This document shows positions 1 to 8,888 of a stretch of DNA of 56,102 nucleotides, one piece after another; position 1 is the stretch's first letter; every line of letters starts with the position of its first letter. The translations under genes were made by a program, and so were the position numbers. Under the pieces are notes generated by a model, which saw only the letters and a list, made by a program, of their open reading frames with translations, ran no database searches and was not told the origin of the DNA. This stretch comes from Planctomycetota bacterium (GTDB lineage: Bacteria > Planctomycetota > Phycisphaerae > Tepidisphaerales > Tepidisphaeraceae), in assembly GCA_026693085.1 (NCBI GenBank), contig JAPLNB010000149.1, forward strand, positions 1 through 56,102, written 5' to 3'.

Positions 1-35
1 CGCCTCAGCCCCAATCGCCCGCTCATATGCACGGC

Positions 36-106
36 GGTCGCTATGTGTCGGTTCTGGTCACTTTGTGGTCGGTTTTGGTCGTTTTCGGTCGCTTTTGGTC
101 GCTTTT
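36..106. repeat. 10-bp tandem repeat at left edge
   Basis: Four consecutive decamers of the form GGTCGNTTTT occupy 67-106 (for example GGTCGCTTTT twice at 87-106). Looser copies precede them from 36. They are followed by an AT-rich stretch and a pyrimidine-rich spacer up to about 290. No gene is visible from 1 to 292. The period of 10 bp is close to one helical turn, so an array of protein-binding sites is conceivable, but nothing else supports that. Confidence 0.7.
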
Positions 107-208
107 ATTAAACAGGAATCCACTCAACCCCCCTCCCCCGCTCAATTTACGATTTTTCACCCCCTCCAAACTTTTTTTTTCCCCCAATTAACTAATTCTT
201 GCCTTAAC

Positions 209-243
209 TGACCCCTGTCCCCTGACCACTTCCCTCTACCCCC
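209..243. repeat. Heptamer array (TGACCCC family)
   Basis: Successive 7-mers TGACCCC, TGTCCCC and TGACCAC (209-229) are followed by two looser pyrimidine heptamers. The array lies just beyond the 3' end of the helicase remnant. The same heptamer family returns at 42151-42178, so this is a dispersed element and not a local slippage event. Confidence 0.6.
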
Positions 244-292
244 TCACGCCCCTCAGCCACTCCAGCCCCGCTTCCGCCGCACCCTCATTCGC

Positions 293-751
293 CTACCCGG
301 ACACGATCCAGTAGAGCAGCGTCGCCTGCACATCGATGAAGGCGACGACACGGATCACGCCCACTGGCACTTCTCCGCGAGACATACCATTGGTCTTGGA
401 CCAATAGTGAATCAAGCGGCCGCCCAGGGGATTGTCCAATTGAACCTCCTGGCGCTCGTTGACCATACGCACACCCAGCGCCACGGTCTCCGAATCTCGG
501 CGACCCAGCTCAAAGAGAACCGTCATCGGCCACTCCAGTCCCTTGGCGCTATGCCAGGTGCTGATGACCACTGCCCGCTCATCGACGCTAACGCCCTGGC
601 GGTCGGCTTCATCAAGTCCGAGCTGCTGCAGATGAGCCACCAAGCCGGCGGGCGTGCATCCTGTCCCTTGTGCGGCGCATGCCTGAAGTTCCGGGCGTGG
701 AAACGCTCTCCTACACATCACTACCATCCGGGCTCCAGACCCACGTCGCAT
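293..751 (-). pseudogene. UvrD/AddA-like helicase fragment
   Basis: The frame encodes 152 residues that contain HSAKGLEWP, the signature of the C-terminal RecA-like domain of UvrD/RecB-type superfamily 1 helicases, followed by a LDNPLGGRLIHYW segment seen in long UvrD-domain proteins of this phylum. Such proteins exceed 1000 residues and need an N-terminal Walker A domain, which is absent. The similarity fades after the IHYW segment, and the frame then runs into unrelated sequence. The ATG at 751 lies only 18 bp from the stop of the neighbouring gene and has no clear ribosome binding site. I read it as a relic of a larger helicase gene, not a functional protein. Confidence 0.6.
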
Positions 752-768
752 TCCTGGACCCCTGGACC

Positions 769-1980
769 TTACTCCTTAGGGTACGCTACCTCTGCCGGGA
801 TCGGCCGGTCGGGCAGGTCCTCGTCCACGTTGGCGATGTAGATCCACCAGTTGTTGTAGCCCCTCTTGGTGTAGCCGGGGGCCTTGGGAATGTGCGAAAT
901 CCACCACACCTGGTAGCCGTACTGTGTGTGGTCCCACTCGTCGCTGCCGATCATGCGCGCCTTGCCGGTCAGATCGGGATAGTGGAACCAGTTGTCCGCG
1001 TACGAGAGCACCGAGCGCTTGTTGTTGTAGTCATAGCCGGACTGCCCGTTCGGCGGGACGTGGCAATTGCCCACGTGCGAGGGCTTGCCGGGGTTGTCCA
1101 TCTCAACGCTGGAGAACGTGTTCCAGGGATCCTGGCCGCGCAGCTCTTTCTTCCAGACGCCGTGCCCGAACTGCAGCGCGAGCATGCTCTCGCACCGGTG
1201 CGAATAGCTGTGGATCATGTTGTCCGCTCCGACCTCGTAGTTGAACCCCATGACCCACACCGTCCGCCCGCACTCCGGCGGTATCTCGTAGGGCCGGTAG
1301 AACCACTCGTTGTCGGTCGGCGCGAAGCGAGCGTAGCGATTCGGAATGTACATGGCCAACTCGTCGTACCCGAACCAGCCCGCGCCCCACAGCCAGATCT
1401 CCGTCACGCCCTCCTTGCGGATGCGATCGATCAGCTTGTTCTCCTCGAAGATCTTGCGGTAACTGGAGCGATCAGGCTGATGCGAGAGCTTGTCCGGGTC
1501 CTTTCGGGCGGCCAAGTAGCTCTCCTCGGTGTAGCGAAAGCCGTCGATCTTCTCGGAATAGCCGTCGATCTCGATGACATCGACGATCTGGTAAGTAATG
1601 TACCCGCCGCTGGCCACGTGGATGGCGTCGGCCAGGACATGCGAATACGCCCGCGGATCGCTGGCCTTCAGAAACTCGACCAGCGTCTTGCCGCCCTGGC
1701 TCCTGAGCTTGGGGTTGTAGATGACCACGATCACCTTGGCCAGCTTGGGTTTCGTGGCCAGGTCGGCGTTGTATATGAACTTCGGCGGCTGCCACTTCGC
1801 GTTCGTCGGGTCGGGCACGGTGTAGCCGCCGATATCGCTCAGCTCGCCCTCGGGCTTGACGACGGGCAGCGATTTCCACGCCGGCGGGGTGGGGCCTGCC
1901 TGTTGGGCCTGGACCATCGACAAGCCGGCCAGGCCGACAATCGTCGCGAGGATCGCTCGATGTGATCGTATGCACTTCAT
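769..1980 (-). CDS. Secreted protein of unknown function
   Basis: The product is 403 residues when started at the ATG at 1980, which has a GGAGAG ribosome binding site about 6 bp upstream; an in-frame ATG at 2037 lacks one. The N-terminus (MKCIRSHRAILATIVGLAG, then VQAQQ) is a signal peptide with likely cleavage after AQA. The mature part is rich in Trp, Tyr and Gly and includes a conserved-looking core around IWLWGAGWFGYDE, a HSYSHRCES segment and a C-terminal GYNNWWIYIANVDE. I do not recognise the family with certainty; it resembles hypothetical secreted proteins of Planctomycetota and may sit in the periplasm or outside the cell. It is isolated between decayed genes, so context gives no clue. 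Confidence 0.7.
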   Translation of the reverse strand: MKCIRSHRAILATIVGLAGLSMVQAQQAGPTPPAWKSLPVVKPEGELSDIGGYTVPDPTNAKWQPPKFIYNADLATKPKLAKVIVVIYNPKLRSQGGKTLVEFLKASDPRAYSHVLADAIHVASGGYITYQIVDVIEIDGYSEKIDGFRYTEESYLAARKDPDKLSHQPDRSSYRKIFEENKLIDRIRKEGVTEIWLWGAGWFGYDELAMYIPNRYARFAPTDNEWFYRPYEIPPECGRTVWVMGFNYEVGADNMIHSYSHRCESMLALQFGHGVWKKELRGQDPWNTFSSVEMDNPGKPSHVGNCHVPPNGQSGYDYNNKRSVLSYADNWFHYPDLTGKARMIGSDEWDHTQYGYQVWWISHIPKAPGYTKRGYNNWWIYIANVDEDLPDRPIPAEVAYPKE

Positions 1981-2106
1981 CCGCTTCTCTCCGTATTCGC
2001 CACGAGGGGGCTCTATCCAGGCGGCCATCATAGACACGCCCCTGCCTGAGTGTCGAGCCGAGCCCGCCGACGCTTCAATGGCGGGGTGCGGCCATTCTTT
2101 GTGGCC

Positions 2107-2745
2107 TCAGGCGGCGGCACGTTGAGCCCAATAGGCTTTCCACTGGCCGCTCTCACGCATCGCCATCAGGTTCATCATGCACGCCGCATGATCCCGATCC
2201 CATTTCATCCCCGGCCGCTTCAGCCGCAACGTCAGCGTCTTGCACGTCGCCTCCGTCGGCCCTGAGCCAATGTCCCAGCCGTTGGCCAGTGCCGTCGGAT
2301 AATCCAGCATCTCCCGCCGCTTCCACACATAGTCCCGTAGCCGACGCAGGCAGTCCTTCTTTCGCGCGGCACGCACCTGCTTGCCCAACGCCTCGATTCC
2401 CGCCAAGAGCGCCCTGGCCCCGCCCGCCTTGGCCTCCTTCAGACATTGGCTGGCCCAGTCGCGGGCCGTCTCCCCCTCCCCCAGGCAGCACCTCGCCGCC
2501 TCGTGCACATGCTCGGACAAGTGGGAGAAGTCCAGCATCACCGCATCGAGAAACACCAGCCACAGGATCACCTGATTCCAGATCCACTTGGCCCCGTCCG
2601 TCAACGACAGTTTCTGGTCGGCCGCCTCCAGGTGTATCGGTGCCGCGTGGGATCCGAGGAGTTGCCCGAAGGCCTTGCCGTCCTCCTCGCTGACGAACGC
2701 ATGGCGACGCGTCTTGCCCTGGTCGTAGAAAATCCCGATCTTCAT
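2107..2745 (-). pseudogene. ISKra4-family transposase, C-terminal fragment
   Basis: The 212 residues match the C-terminal half of ISKra4-family transposases: MKIGIFYDQGKTRRHAFV at the start of the fragment and GWDIGSGPTEATCKTL, then RLKRPGMKWDRDHA, near the end, the usual C-terminal signature. Full-length members are about 400-500 residues, so the N-terminal half is missing. In the same frame upstream of 2745 only about six to eight residues (DERFKE) still look like transposase before the reading frame enters the signal-peptide stub region. No terminal inverted repeats are visible. It is an immobile remnant. Confidence 0.85.
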
Positions 2746-2900
2746 CTCCTTGAATCGCTCATCGCTGCCGGCCTTGGGCAGCGGCAGCGGCTTGGTGACT
2801 GCGCAGCAGCTTCCCTGAACGGTATGGCTGCCAGCCAGGCGACGCTGAGAAGGGGCAGCAACACGGCTGCCCGTGCTGGGCTGGATAGGATGCTGATCAT
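2742..2900 (-). pseudogene. Signal-peptide stub truncated by IS fragment
   Basis: An ATG at 2900 opens a 52-residue frame with a textbook signal peptide (MISILSSPARAAVLLPLLSV, then AWLAAIPF and an AAAQ cleavage site). It then continues in an unrelated frame across the transposase junction and stops at 2742, overlapping the IS fragment by 4 bp. The simplest reading is a secreted-protein gene whose body was replaced or displaced by the ISKra4 insertion, leaving only the export signal. A weak AGGAC lies upstream. Expression of a meaningful product is unlikely. Confidence 0.45.
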
Positions 2901-3462
2901 GGCAGCTTGTCCTATCAGGTGCCGTCGACGACGTGTACGCAATGGCCGCCTGCGAGGACTACCGCGCCACCCGGAGCGGCGTTCCGCCGTCGGGCGGCAG
3001 CCATGGCTGAGAACTCGGAGGCGGTTCAGCGTGGGAATCCCAACCTCCGGGTTTTCAACCCGGCGAGCTGGCTCGGCGATCACGTCCGCGGGCAGATTGG
3101 GATTCACAACCACCCGAAAACGAAGATCGTCCCATTGTCTTCCAGAGGGTCTTCCCGCTTGACCAGATCATTTTCGCAGAAAACTGCATCTTGCTCGTCC
3201 GTGTCGGTAGAGACTCGTCATTTTCCTGGTCTTCGCGAGATAGCTCGCATTATCCTGCGGGATCATCATCGTCGTTGGCTTAGTCCCAGGAATCAGGATC
3301 TGCCTCCAACACCAGTTCAGCCTCGTCTACATGGTCGTCTTCCTCAGGCGCACATCCTGCCGCTCAGGCGTAGCGATGTGGCGCGGGTGCGTGCGGATCC
3401 GACTCGCACCAGCAGACGACATCGGTAGAATGGAATACGGCCACGAACAGGAAGAGGTACGG
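2901..3462. other. Gene-poor spacer with acidic coding relics
   Basis: No intact gene is seen. On the minus strand, from about 3345 down to 3104, successive frames encode acidic peptides (for example EEDDHVDEAELVLEADPDSWD, here split as EEDDHVDEAE and LVLEADPDSWD) broken by stops and a frame change. The series ends with the frame VKREDPLEDNGTIFVFGW before a stop at 3104. This pattern suggests a decayed small acidic protein gene. The promoter of the downstream gene at 3463 must also lie here, but I cannot place it. Confidence 0.3.
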
Positions 3463-6450
3463 ATGAAATCCAGGACCTGGGTTGTGAAGCGTGCCGTAGT
3501 GGTGTTCGCGGTTGCGGGGTTCATGCAATTCCTGCTGGCGAAAGGGTCCGCTCACGGCGAAGCTCGGACACCCGAAACGATTGCCCTGACTGCACAGGAG
3601 GCACAGCAAGTCCAGGAGCGCGACTGGCTGTTTCAGGCGATGGGCGAGCCGCTGCCACAGAGGACATCGAAGGAGATCCGCTGGGCGCGGGAGATGGCCC
3701 AGAGGGTTGCCCGCAGCCGCCGGGCGCCGGACCTGTCCGCTGAGCTTGCGGAGCTGGGGGCGCTGGAGAAGCGACTGACGGAACTGACCGATGAACCTGG
3801 CAAGCTGCACGCGGCTCAGGTTGCCGATGTGGCGCCGAGCTGGATCTGGTACCCCGAGGGCAAACCCCAGGAAGATGCTCCCGCCGCAGCGAGATTCTTT
3901 CGCCGGCGGTTCGAGCTGCCTGCAGGCGTTCGTGGAGCCGAGCTGCGTATCGCGGCAGACGATGCGTGTGAATTCTTTCTCAACGGCCGGAAAGTCGGTG
4001 ACCAGGACACGTGGCGACACACCGCGATCGCCGCAGTGGAAACGCTGCTGAAGGCCGGAGAGAATGTGCTCGCCGTGCGCGCCGAGAACAGGCCCGCCCC
4101 AACGAAGAATCCGGCCGGGCTGATTGTGTGCCTGTCGATCAGGCTGTCCGACGGCAACCAGGTGGTAATCGTCTCGGATCAGTCGTGGCGAACTGCAACG
4201 CAGGCAGCCCCGCAGTGGGAACAACCTGCTCTTGACGACTCCGCTTGGAGCATGGCTATTGTGATCGCCCCCTTCGGCGGCGGGCCCTGGGGGAAAATCG
4301 GGGGTCTGGGATCCGATGGATTGGACGATCCGGCGGCGGCATATGCAGGCGTGGACCCGGCCGTGAAGCAGCTTTACTTTCGGGTGCGGCAGGTCAAGCG
4401 GTCCATCATGTTCCGCAACCCGGTAGTGGACTTTGGGGAGTTGCTGTTCATTGATCAGCCGCTGCCCCAAGGGCCTGAGTCGCTCCATGAGGCCATCCAC
4501 CGCATGGGAATCATGGCGACTCCAGGCGGACGGCTTCTGGTGCTCGATGGTTTGCATCCCGGCGGCAAGCTGCGGCAACTGGCGCCGGAGAAGCCGGGCA
4601 GCTTCTGGAGACCCGATCTGTCGTTTGACGCCAAGAAGGTGCTTTTCTGTTACAAGCCGCATGATGGGAAGAGTTTTCATCTTTATGAGATGAATGTCGA
4701 TGCTACCGGCCTGAGGCAACTGACCGACAGTGATTACGACGACATCGACCCGATCTACTTGCCCGACGGGCATATCCTCTTTACGACAACGCGGGGGAAT
4801 TCCTACGTCCGTTGCGGGCCGTTCATCTATTCATACATCCTTGCCCGTTGCGATGCCGACGGCGGCAATGTCTACCTGATCAGCTATAACGGCGAACCGG
4901 ATTTTGTGCCGTCGCTGATGGAAGACGGCCGGGTAGTCTATTCCCGATGGGAGTACTCGGACAAGCCGCTGTGGCGGCTGCAGAAACTGTGGACCACGAA
5001 CCAGAACGGAACGGGCACCGCGCACTTCTGGGGCAACCAGTCGGTCTGGCCGGATCATCTCTCCGAGCCGCGTCAGATTCCGGGCAGCCCCCGAGTCATG
5101 TTTTCGGGGGTTGGCCACCACGACTGGTGGTCCGGATCGATCGGGATTGTGGACGCCGGGAAGGGTCGAGACTACCCCAACGGCCTGACGAAAGTCACCG
5201 CCGATCTGGCCTGGCCCGAGGTCATCGCGCCACCGGAGGACCCGAAGGAGGCCGCGGACTATCATAGCTCGGGACGATTCACCGGCTACAAGACCGCGTA
5301 CCCGCTATCCGAAGAGGATTTCCTGGTCTCGGCCCGCGGCGTAGGGAACAAATTCAGGCTGTACCTGATGGACGTGCACGGAAACCGGGAGTTGATCTAC
5401 GAAGGCGTCTACAACGTCTGGCATGCCGTTCCGGTCAAACCGCGGCCTGTACCGCCGAGGCAACCGGACCGTGTAGCCTGGCCGGGCACTGGGAAGGACC
5501 GTAAACCGGTCGAGCCGGGCGTTTTTTTCAGTGCTGACGTGTGCCAGGGCGTCGACCTGCCCAGAGGAATGGTCAAGTACCTGCGGGTCTTCCAGTTGGA
5601 CTACAAGACGTATTCGACCTGGAACAAGACGTATCGCCATTCGGGCCCGCCGGTGTCGATCGTGCAGGAAGAGGGAGTGAAGCGGATCCTGTCGGAAGTG
5701 CCGGTGGAGGCGGATGGATCGGTGTATTTCAAGACTCCCGCGGGGCGGACGCTGTATTTTCAGCTTCTGGATGCCGACCGGCGCTGCTTGCAGACGATGC
5801 GGAGCTTCACGGGCCTGATGCCGGGTGAGCAGCGGGGCTGCGTGGGTTGCCACGAGATGCACAGCACGACGCCGATACCGCAACAACGCGCCCTAGCCTT
5901 GCGTCGGCCTCCGACGGAGTTGTCTCCGCCGCCCTGGGGCACGGAGAGCATCAGCTTTGAACGCTTTGTCCAGCCGGTGCTGGACCGCTACTGTGTCAAA
6001 TGCCACCAGGGCAAAGCCAAGGGCTCGGACGAACCGAACCTGGTTCTGCGCCCGGGGCACAGCGTTTTCAAGGAGCCGTACCTGACGCTGGTCGGTTCGG
6101 CCGGCTGGCAGAACCCGGTTGCGCCCGGCAGGCCGGGCTACGGCATCGCCGGGGCCATTCCCGTGGAGAGCATCTACGGGCAGAATGATCCGAATGCGCT
6201 GACCACGCTTCGCCCGATGCAGTATCTGTCGTACAAGAGCCGCCTGGTCGAACTGGCCGCGAGCGGCAAGCACTATAACGTGAAGGCGGATGCGGCGGCG
6301 CTGCACCGATTGATCGCTTGGGTGGATGCATGTTGCCCATACATGGGCGAACCGGAGCTGCGCGCGCTGGGCGACCCGGAATTTGCGGGAATCGAACGGC
6401 TTCCGATCCGTCCGCGCGTTGCCACCGCACCGGTCATCGAGCGGCCGTGA
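3463..6450 (+). CDS. HzsA-like secreted di-heme beta-propeller protein
   Basis: The product is 995 residues from the ATG at 3463, which follows a good AGGAAGAGG ribosome binding site; an earlier in-frame ATG at 3331 has none. After a signal peptide (VKRAVVVFAVAGFMQFLLA) comes a jelly-roll domain of the alpha-L-rhamnosidase N-terminal type (about residues 125-280, SWIWYPEG to DQSWRTA). Next is a TolB/WD-like beta-propeller region resembling the hydrazine synthase alpha-subunit middle domain (about 400-700). Two class c heme motifs close the protein, CVGCH near residue 793 and CVKCH near 844. Proteins of this HzsA-related family are widespread in Planctomycetota that do not make hydrazine, so an extracytoplasmic redox or carbohydrate-linked role is likelier than hydrazine synthesis. 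The next gene starts 45 bp downstream and is probably co-transcribed. Confidence 0.85.
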   Translation: MKSRTWVVKRAVVVFAVAGFMQFLLAKGSAHGEARTPETIALTAQEAQQVQERDWLFQAMGEPLPQRTSKEIRWAREMAQRVARSRRAPDLSAELAELGALEKRLTELTDEPGKLHAAQVADVAPSWIWYPEGKPQEDAPAAARFFRRRFELPAGVRGAELRIAADDACEFFLNGRKVGDQDTWRHTAIAAVETLLKAGENVLAVRAENRPAPTKNPAGLIVCLSIRLSDGNQVVIVSDQSWRTATQAAPQWEQPALDDSAWSMAIVIAPFGGGPWGKIGGLGSDGLDDPAAAYAGVDPAVKQLYFRVRQVKRSIMFRNPVVDFGELLFIDQPLPQGPESLHEAIHRMGIMATPGGRLLVLDGLHPGGKLRQLAPEKPGSFWRPDLSFDAKKVLFCYKPHDGKSFHLYEMNVDATGLRQLTDSDYDDIDPIYLPDGHILFTTTRGNSYVRCGPFIYSYILARCDADGGNVYLISYNGEPDFVPSLMEDGRVVYSRWEYSDKPLWRLQKLWTTNQNGTGTAHFWGNQSVWPDHLSEPRQIPGSPRVMFSGVGHHDWWSGSIGIVDAGKGRDYPNGLTKVTADLAWPEVIAPPEDPKEAADYHSSGRFTGYKTAYPLSEEDFLVSARGVGNKFRLYLMDVHGNRELIYEGVYNVWHAVPVKPRPVPPRQPDRVAWPGTGKDRKPVEPGVFFSADVCQGVDLPRGMVKYLRVFQLDYKTYSTWNKTYRHSGPPVSIVQEEGVKRILSEVPVEADGSVYFKTPAGRTLYFQLLDADRRCLQTMRSFTGLMPGEQRGCVGCHEMHSTTPIPQQRALALRRPPTELSPPPWGTESISFERFVQPVLDRYCVKCHQGKAKGSDEPNLVLRPGHSVFKEPYLTLVGSAGWQNPVAPGRPGYGIAGAIPVESIYGQNDPNALTTLRPMQYLSYKSRLVELAASGKHYNVKADAAALHRLIAWVDACCPYMGEPELRALGDPEFAGIERLPIRPRVATAPVIERP

Positions 6451-6495
6451 AACTACTCGGATGTCCACCATCCGCTTTGCAAGGAGGTCTCGGCT

Positions 6496-8040
6496 ATGTG
6501 TGACCATTGCGTCAGTCGAAGAGAGTTTACGGCGATGACCACCGCCGCCTTGGCCGGCGGTATGCTCGGCCTGTCCTCCGCGCTGGCGGCTGAGGGACCA
6601 GTCGTCGACGCGTGGGACCCGGACAAGCCGCCGGTTGTCACCGGGCGTCCGTTGCGCGTGCAGCCGATCCTTGCGCACAATGTGATGCGCCCGCTGGAGA
6701 AGACCTCCTGGCGATCCTGGAGCGACATCATCAACGAGCCGGCCGCGGCCGAGGAAATGCAGCGGATCGCCGGAGAGTTGAGGGGCCTGCAGGCCAAGGC
6801 CGGATTCCCGCTGGAGATCCTGGCCACGGCCAAGGTGACGACCGCCGAGCAGGCGGCCAATGTCCAGAAGGGCGATTTCGACGCCGTCCTGCTGTACGCC
6901 GCCTCGAACGCCGGCTTGTTCCGTCCCTGCTGCGCGGCCCACCCGAAGCGCGACACCGTGGTTTTCGTCCGCCACCGATCGGGACCGACCTATTATGGCT
7001 ACGAGTGCCTTGGGACCCGCTATTTCCAGCGTCCTTCGCCCGAACTTTGGCAGCGCAACAGTGCCGACAACCACGGCGGGGTGACGCTCGACGACGTGGT
7101 GGTCGACGATTACGAAGAGGTGGTCTGGCGGCTTCGCGCACTGTACGGACTGAAGAATTTCGTCGGGCAGCGCATGTTGGCCTTGGGCGGTGCGCTCGGG
7201 AAATGGGACAGCAGCGCCCCCGACGTCGCGCGCAAACGCTACAAACTGGACATCGTGCCGATCGACTACAAAGACCTGGCGACCCGGTTGGAGGCCATCC
7301 AGTCGGACGCTAAACTCCAGCAGCAGTTCGGGACCTGGACCGATCGCTGCCTGGCCCTGCCCAACACCAAGCTGGAGACCAAGCGGGAGTTCGTCCACAG
7401 GGCCTTCGGCGTCTACACGGTATTCCGGCGCTGGCTGCAGGAGCACAACGCGCCGGCCATCACCGTCGCCTCGTGCATGGGGACAATCTTCGGCGTGTCA
7501 AACACGGCCGCCTGTATGCCGCTGAGCTGGCTGAATGACGCGGGCTACATCGCCTTCTGCGAATCGGATTTCGTGGTCATGCCGCCGGGGATTCTTCTGC
7601 ACTATATCGCGGGGAAGCCGGTCTTCATGCACAACTCGACCTTCCCGCATAAGGCAATCGTCACGTGTGCCCACTGCACGGCCCCGCGGCGCATGGATGG
7701 CAAGCGTTATGAACCGGTGCGGATCATGACGCATTTTGAGTCTGATTTCGGGGCGGCGCCCAAGGTCGAGATGCCAATCGGGCAGCAAGTCTGTGCAATC
7801 AGCCCTGAATACACGAAGCCTCGCTGGGTCGGCATCAAGGGAATTGTACGCGACAACCCGAGCTTTGCCATTTGCCGTAGCCAGCAGGACGTGGAGATCC
7901 TGGGCCACTGGAAACGGCTGATCCCCGAGGCGCGCGATTCCCACTGGATGATGGTCTACGGCGACTACCTGCGCGAGGTCGGCTATGCCGTGCGCAAGAT
8001 CGGCCTGACTTGGGACAATGTTTCCGATACGGATGCATAA
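6496..8040 (+). CDS. Tat-exported fucose-isomerase-like protein
   Basis: The start is fixed by a near-perfect AAGGAGG ribosome binding site at 6479-6485. The 514-residue product opens with a twin-arginine signal (SRREFTAMTTAALAGGMLG, then LSSALA), so it is exported folded, probably with a bound metal. The body resembles the L-fucose/L-arabinose isomerase-like fold: an N-terminal Rossmann-like region, and a C-terminal segment with ASCMGTIFGVSNTAACMPLS, FMHNSTFPHK and AHCTAPRRMDGK, typical of sugar-isomerase-like proteins. I infer a metal-dependent carbohydrate enzyme or binding protein; isomerase activity is not proven, and export would be unusual for a fucose isomerase. It sits directly behind the HzsA-like gene and probably forms a two-gene operon with it. 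Confidence 0.8.
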   Translation: MCDHCVSRREFTAMTTAALAGGMLGLSSALAAEGPVVDAWDPDKPPVVTGRPLRVQPILAHNVMRPLEKTSWRSWSDIINEPAAAEEMQRIAGELRGLQAKAGFPLEILATAKVTTAEQAANVQKGDFDAVLLYAASNAGLFRPCCAAHPKRDTVVFVRHRSGPTYYGYECLGTRYFQRPSPELWQRNSADNHGGVTLDDVVVDDYEEVVWRLRALYGLKNFVGQRMLALGGALGKWDSSAPDVARKRYKLDIVPIDYKDLATRLEAIQSDAKLQQQFGTWTDRCLALPNTKLETKREFVHRAFGVYTVFRRWLQEHNAPAITVASCMGTIFGVSNTAACMPLSWLNDAGYIAFCESDFVVMPPGILLHYIAGKPVFMHNSTFPHKAIVTCAHCTAPRRMDGKRYEPVRIMTHFESDFGAAPKVEMPIGQQVCAISPEYTKPRWVGIKGIVRDNPSFAICRSQQDVEILGHWKRLIPEARDSHWMMVYGDYLREVGYAVRKIGLTWDNVSDTDA

Positions 8041-8116
8041 TGCATGAAGGGTCTCGCTCCCTGGGCGTATCGCAGATCCACTGCCTTGCCAAGCTCGTTG
8101 AGCGTTTCCAGGTGGT

Positions 8117-8811
8117 CAAAATAGTCCGCCGATGCGCAAGTCCTGTGCCAAACTGCCACTGAAGCCAAACGACGAGCGCCCATCTGGGCCGATTGACAAG
8201 CGTCGGAGATCGTCGATCCTATCGCACTGCCCAACGCCGACAGCGGTGGCCGCATGAACTTCGTCCTCCAGCCCTGGCAACTCCTCGTCGTCATCCTGAC
8301 CGGCTGGCTCAGCCGCCAGCAGCAAGCGGTGATCGACTTCCTCGTAACCGAGGTTCACGTGCTCAAGGAAACCCATGGCAAGAGACGGCTCCGGCTGAGC
8401 GACGGCAGCGCCGTCCGCCTGAATCGCCAGAGCTCAGGCCACTGCCCCACCGTCGGCGATTTGCCTCTGGCCCGTGCTTCCCGGGGACGCTTCTTATTGC
8501 CTCCGAAAACAGGACTTACGCGAAGCAGCGCGCAGGACGCTCTTTTCAGGGGGTATTTTGCGTCTCCCGGCGTCCGAAAATGCGTCAGCGTGGCCCGCAG
8601 AGGCCGCCCGAGGGCCTCTGCGGCCATACCCAGGTGGTGCGAGCAGCAACGGCGCGCGAATTCCAAAGACGTCTTCTGAATCTCTGCCGTTTCTGGGATT
8701 TCTCTGGAAGGTGACGCCTCTCCGACGGTTGTCAATCGGCCCAGATGGGCACTTGCCAGCTCGATTCAGTGGCCGTTGGGGACAGGACTTGCGCTTCGGC
8801 GGATTATTCTG
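8117..8811 (+). mobile_element. Internally deleted IS with 92-bp inverted ends
   Basis: The segment 8117-8208 is the reverse complement of 8720-8811 at roughly 77 of 92 positions by my count. Both ends run inward from CARAATARTCCGCCG with a shared GCGCAAGTCCTGT block. About 45 bp inside the left end begins the N-terminus of a transposase. The rest of the transposase is missing, and the interior (8480-8719) is filler that includes an 11-bp GC hairpin around 8596-8626. This is a non-autonomous derivative about 695 bp long. I saw no convincing target-site duplication. Confidence 0.75.
8254..8679 (+). pseudogene. Integrase-core transposase, N-terminal remnant
   Basis: The first 50 residues (MNFVLQPWQLLVVILTGWLS, then RQQQAVIDFL and LKETHGKRRLRLSD) match the conserved N-terminus of a planctomycetal transposase group that carries an rve integrase core downstream. 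After about residue 52 the similarity ends abruptly, and the frame continues through unrelated basic sequence with no DDE core. It lies inside the inverted ends of the deleted element, in the orientation expected for the parent IS. It cannot encode a working transposase. Confidence 0.65.
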
Positions 8812-8888
8812 ACCGTACGGCCGATTGTCGCCAAGTGTCTGAAGCCTTGCGACAATACGCGCCCCGACGGGCCTTCCGCAAGCTCAAA

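Noticed and set aside
3463-6450. Evidence for anammox (hydrazine synthase)
   Set aside because: Only the HzsA-like propeller and heme motifs are present; HzsB/C, hydrazine dehydrogenase and ladderane genes are absent, and the related family is common in non-anammox Planctomycetota.
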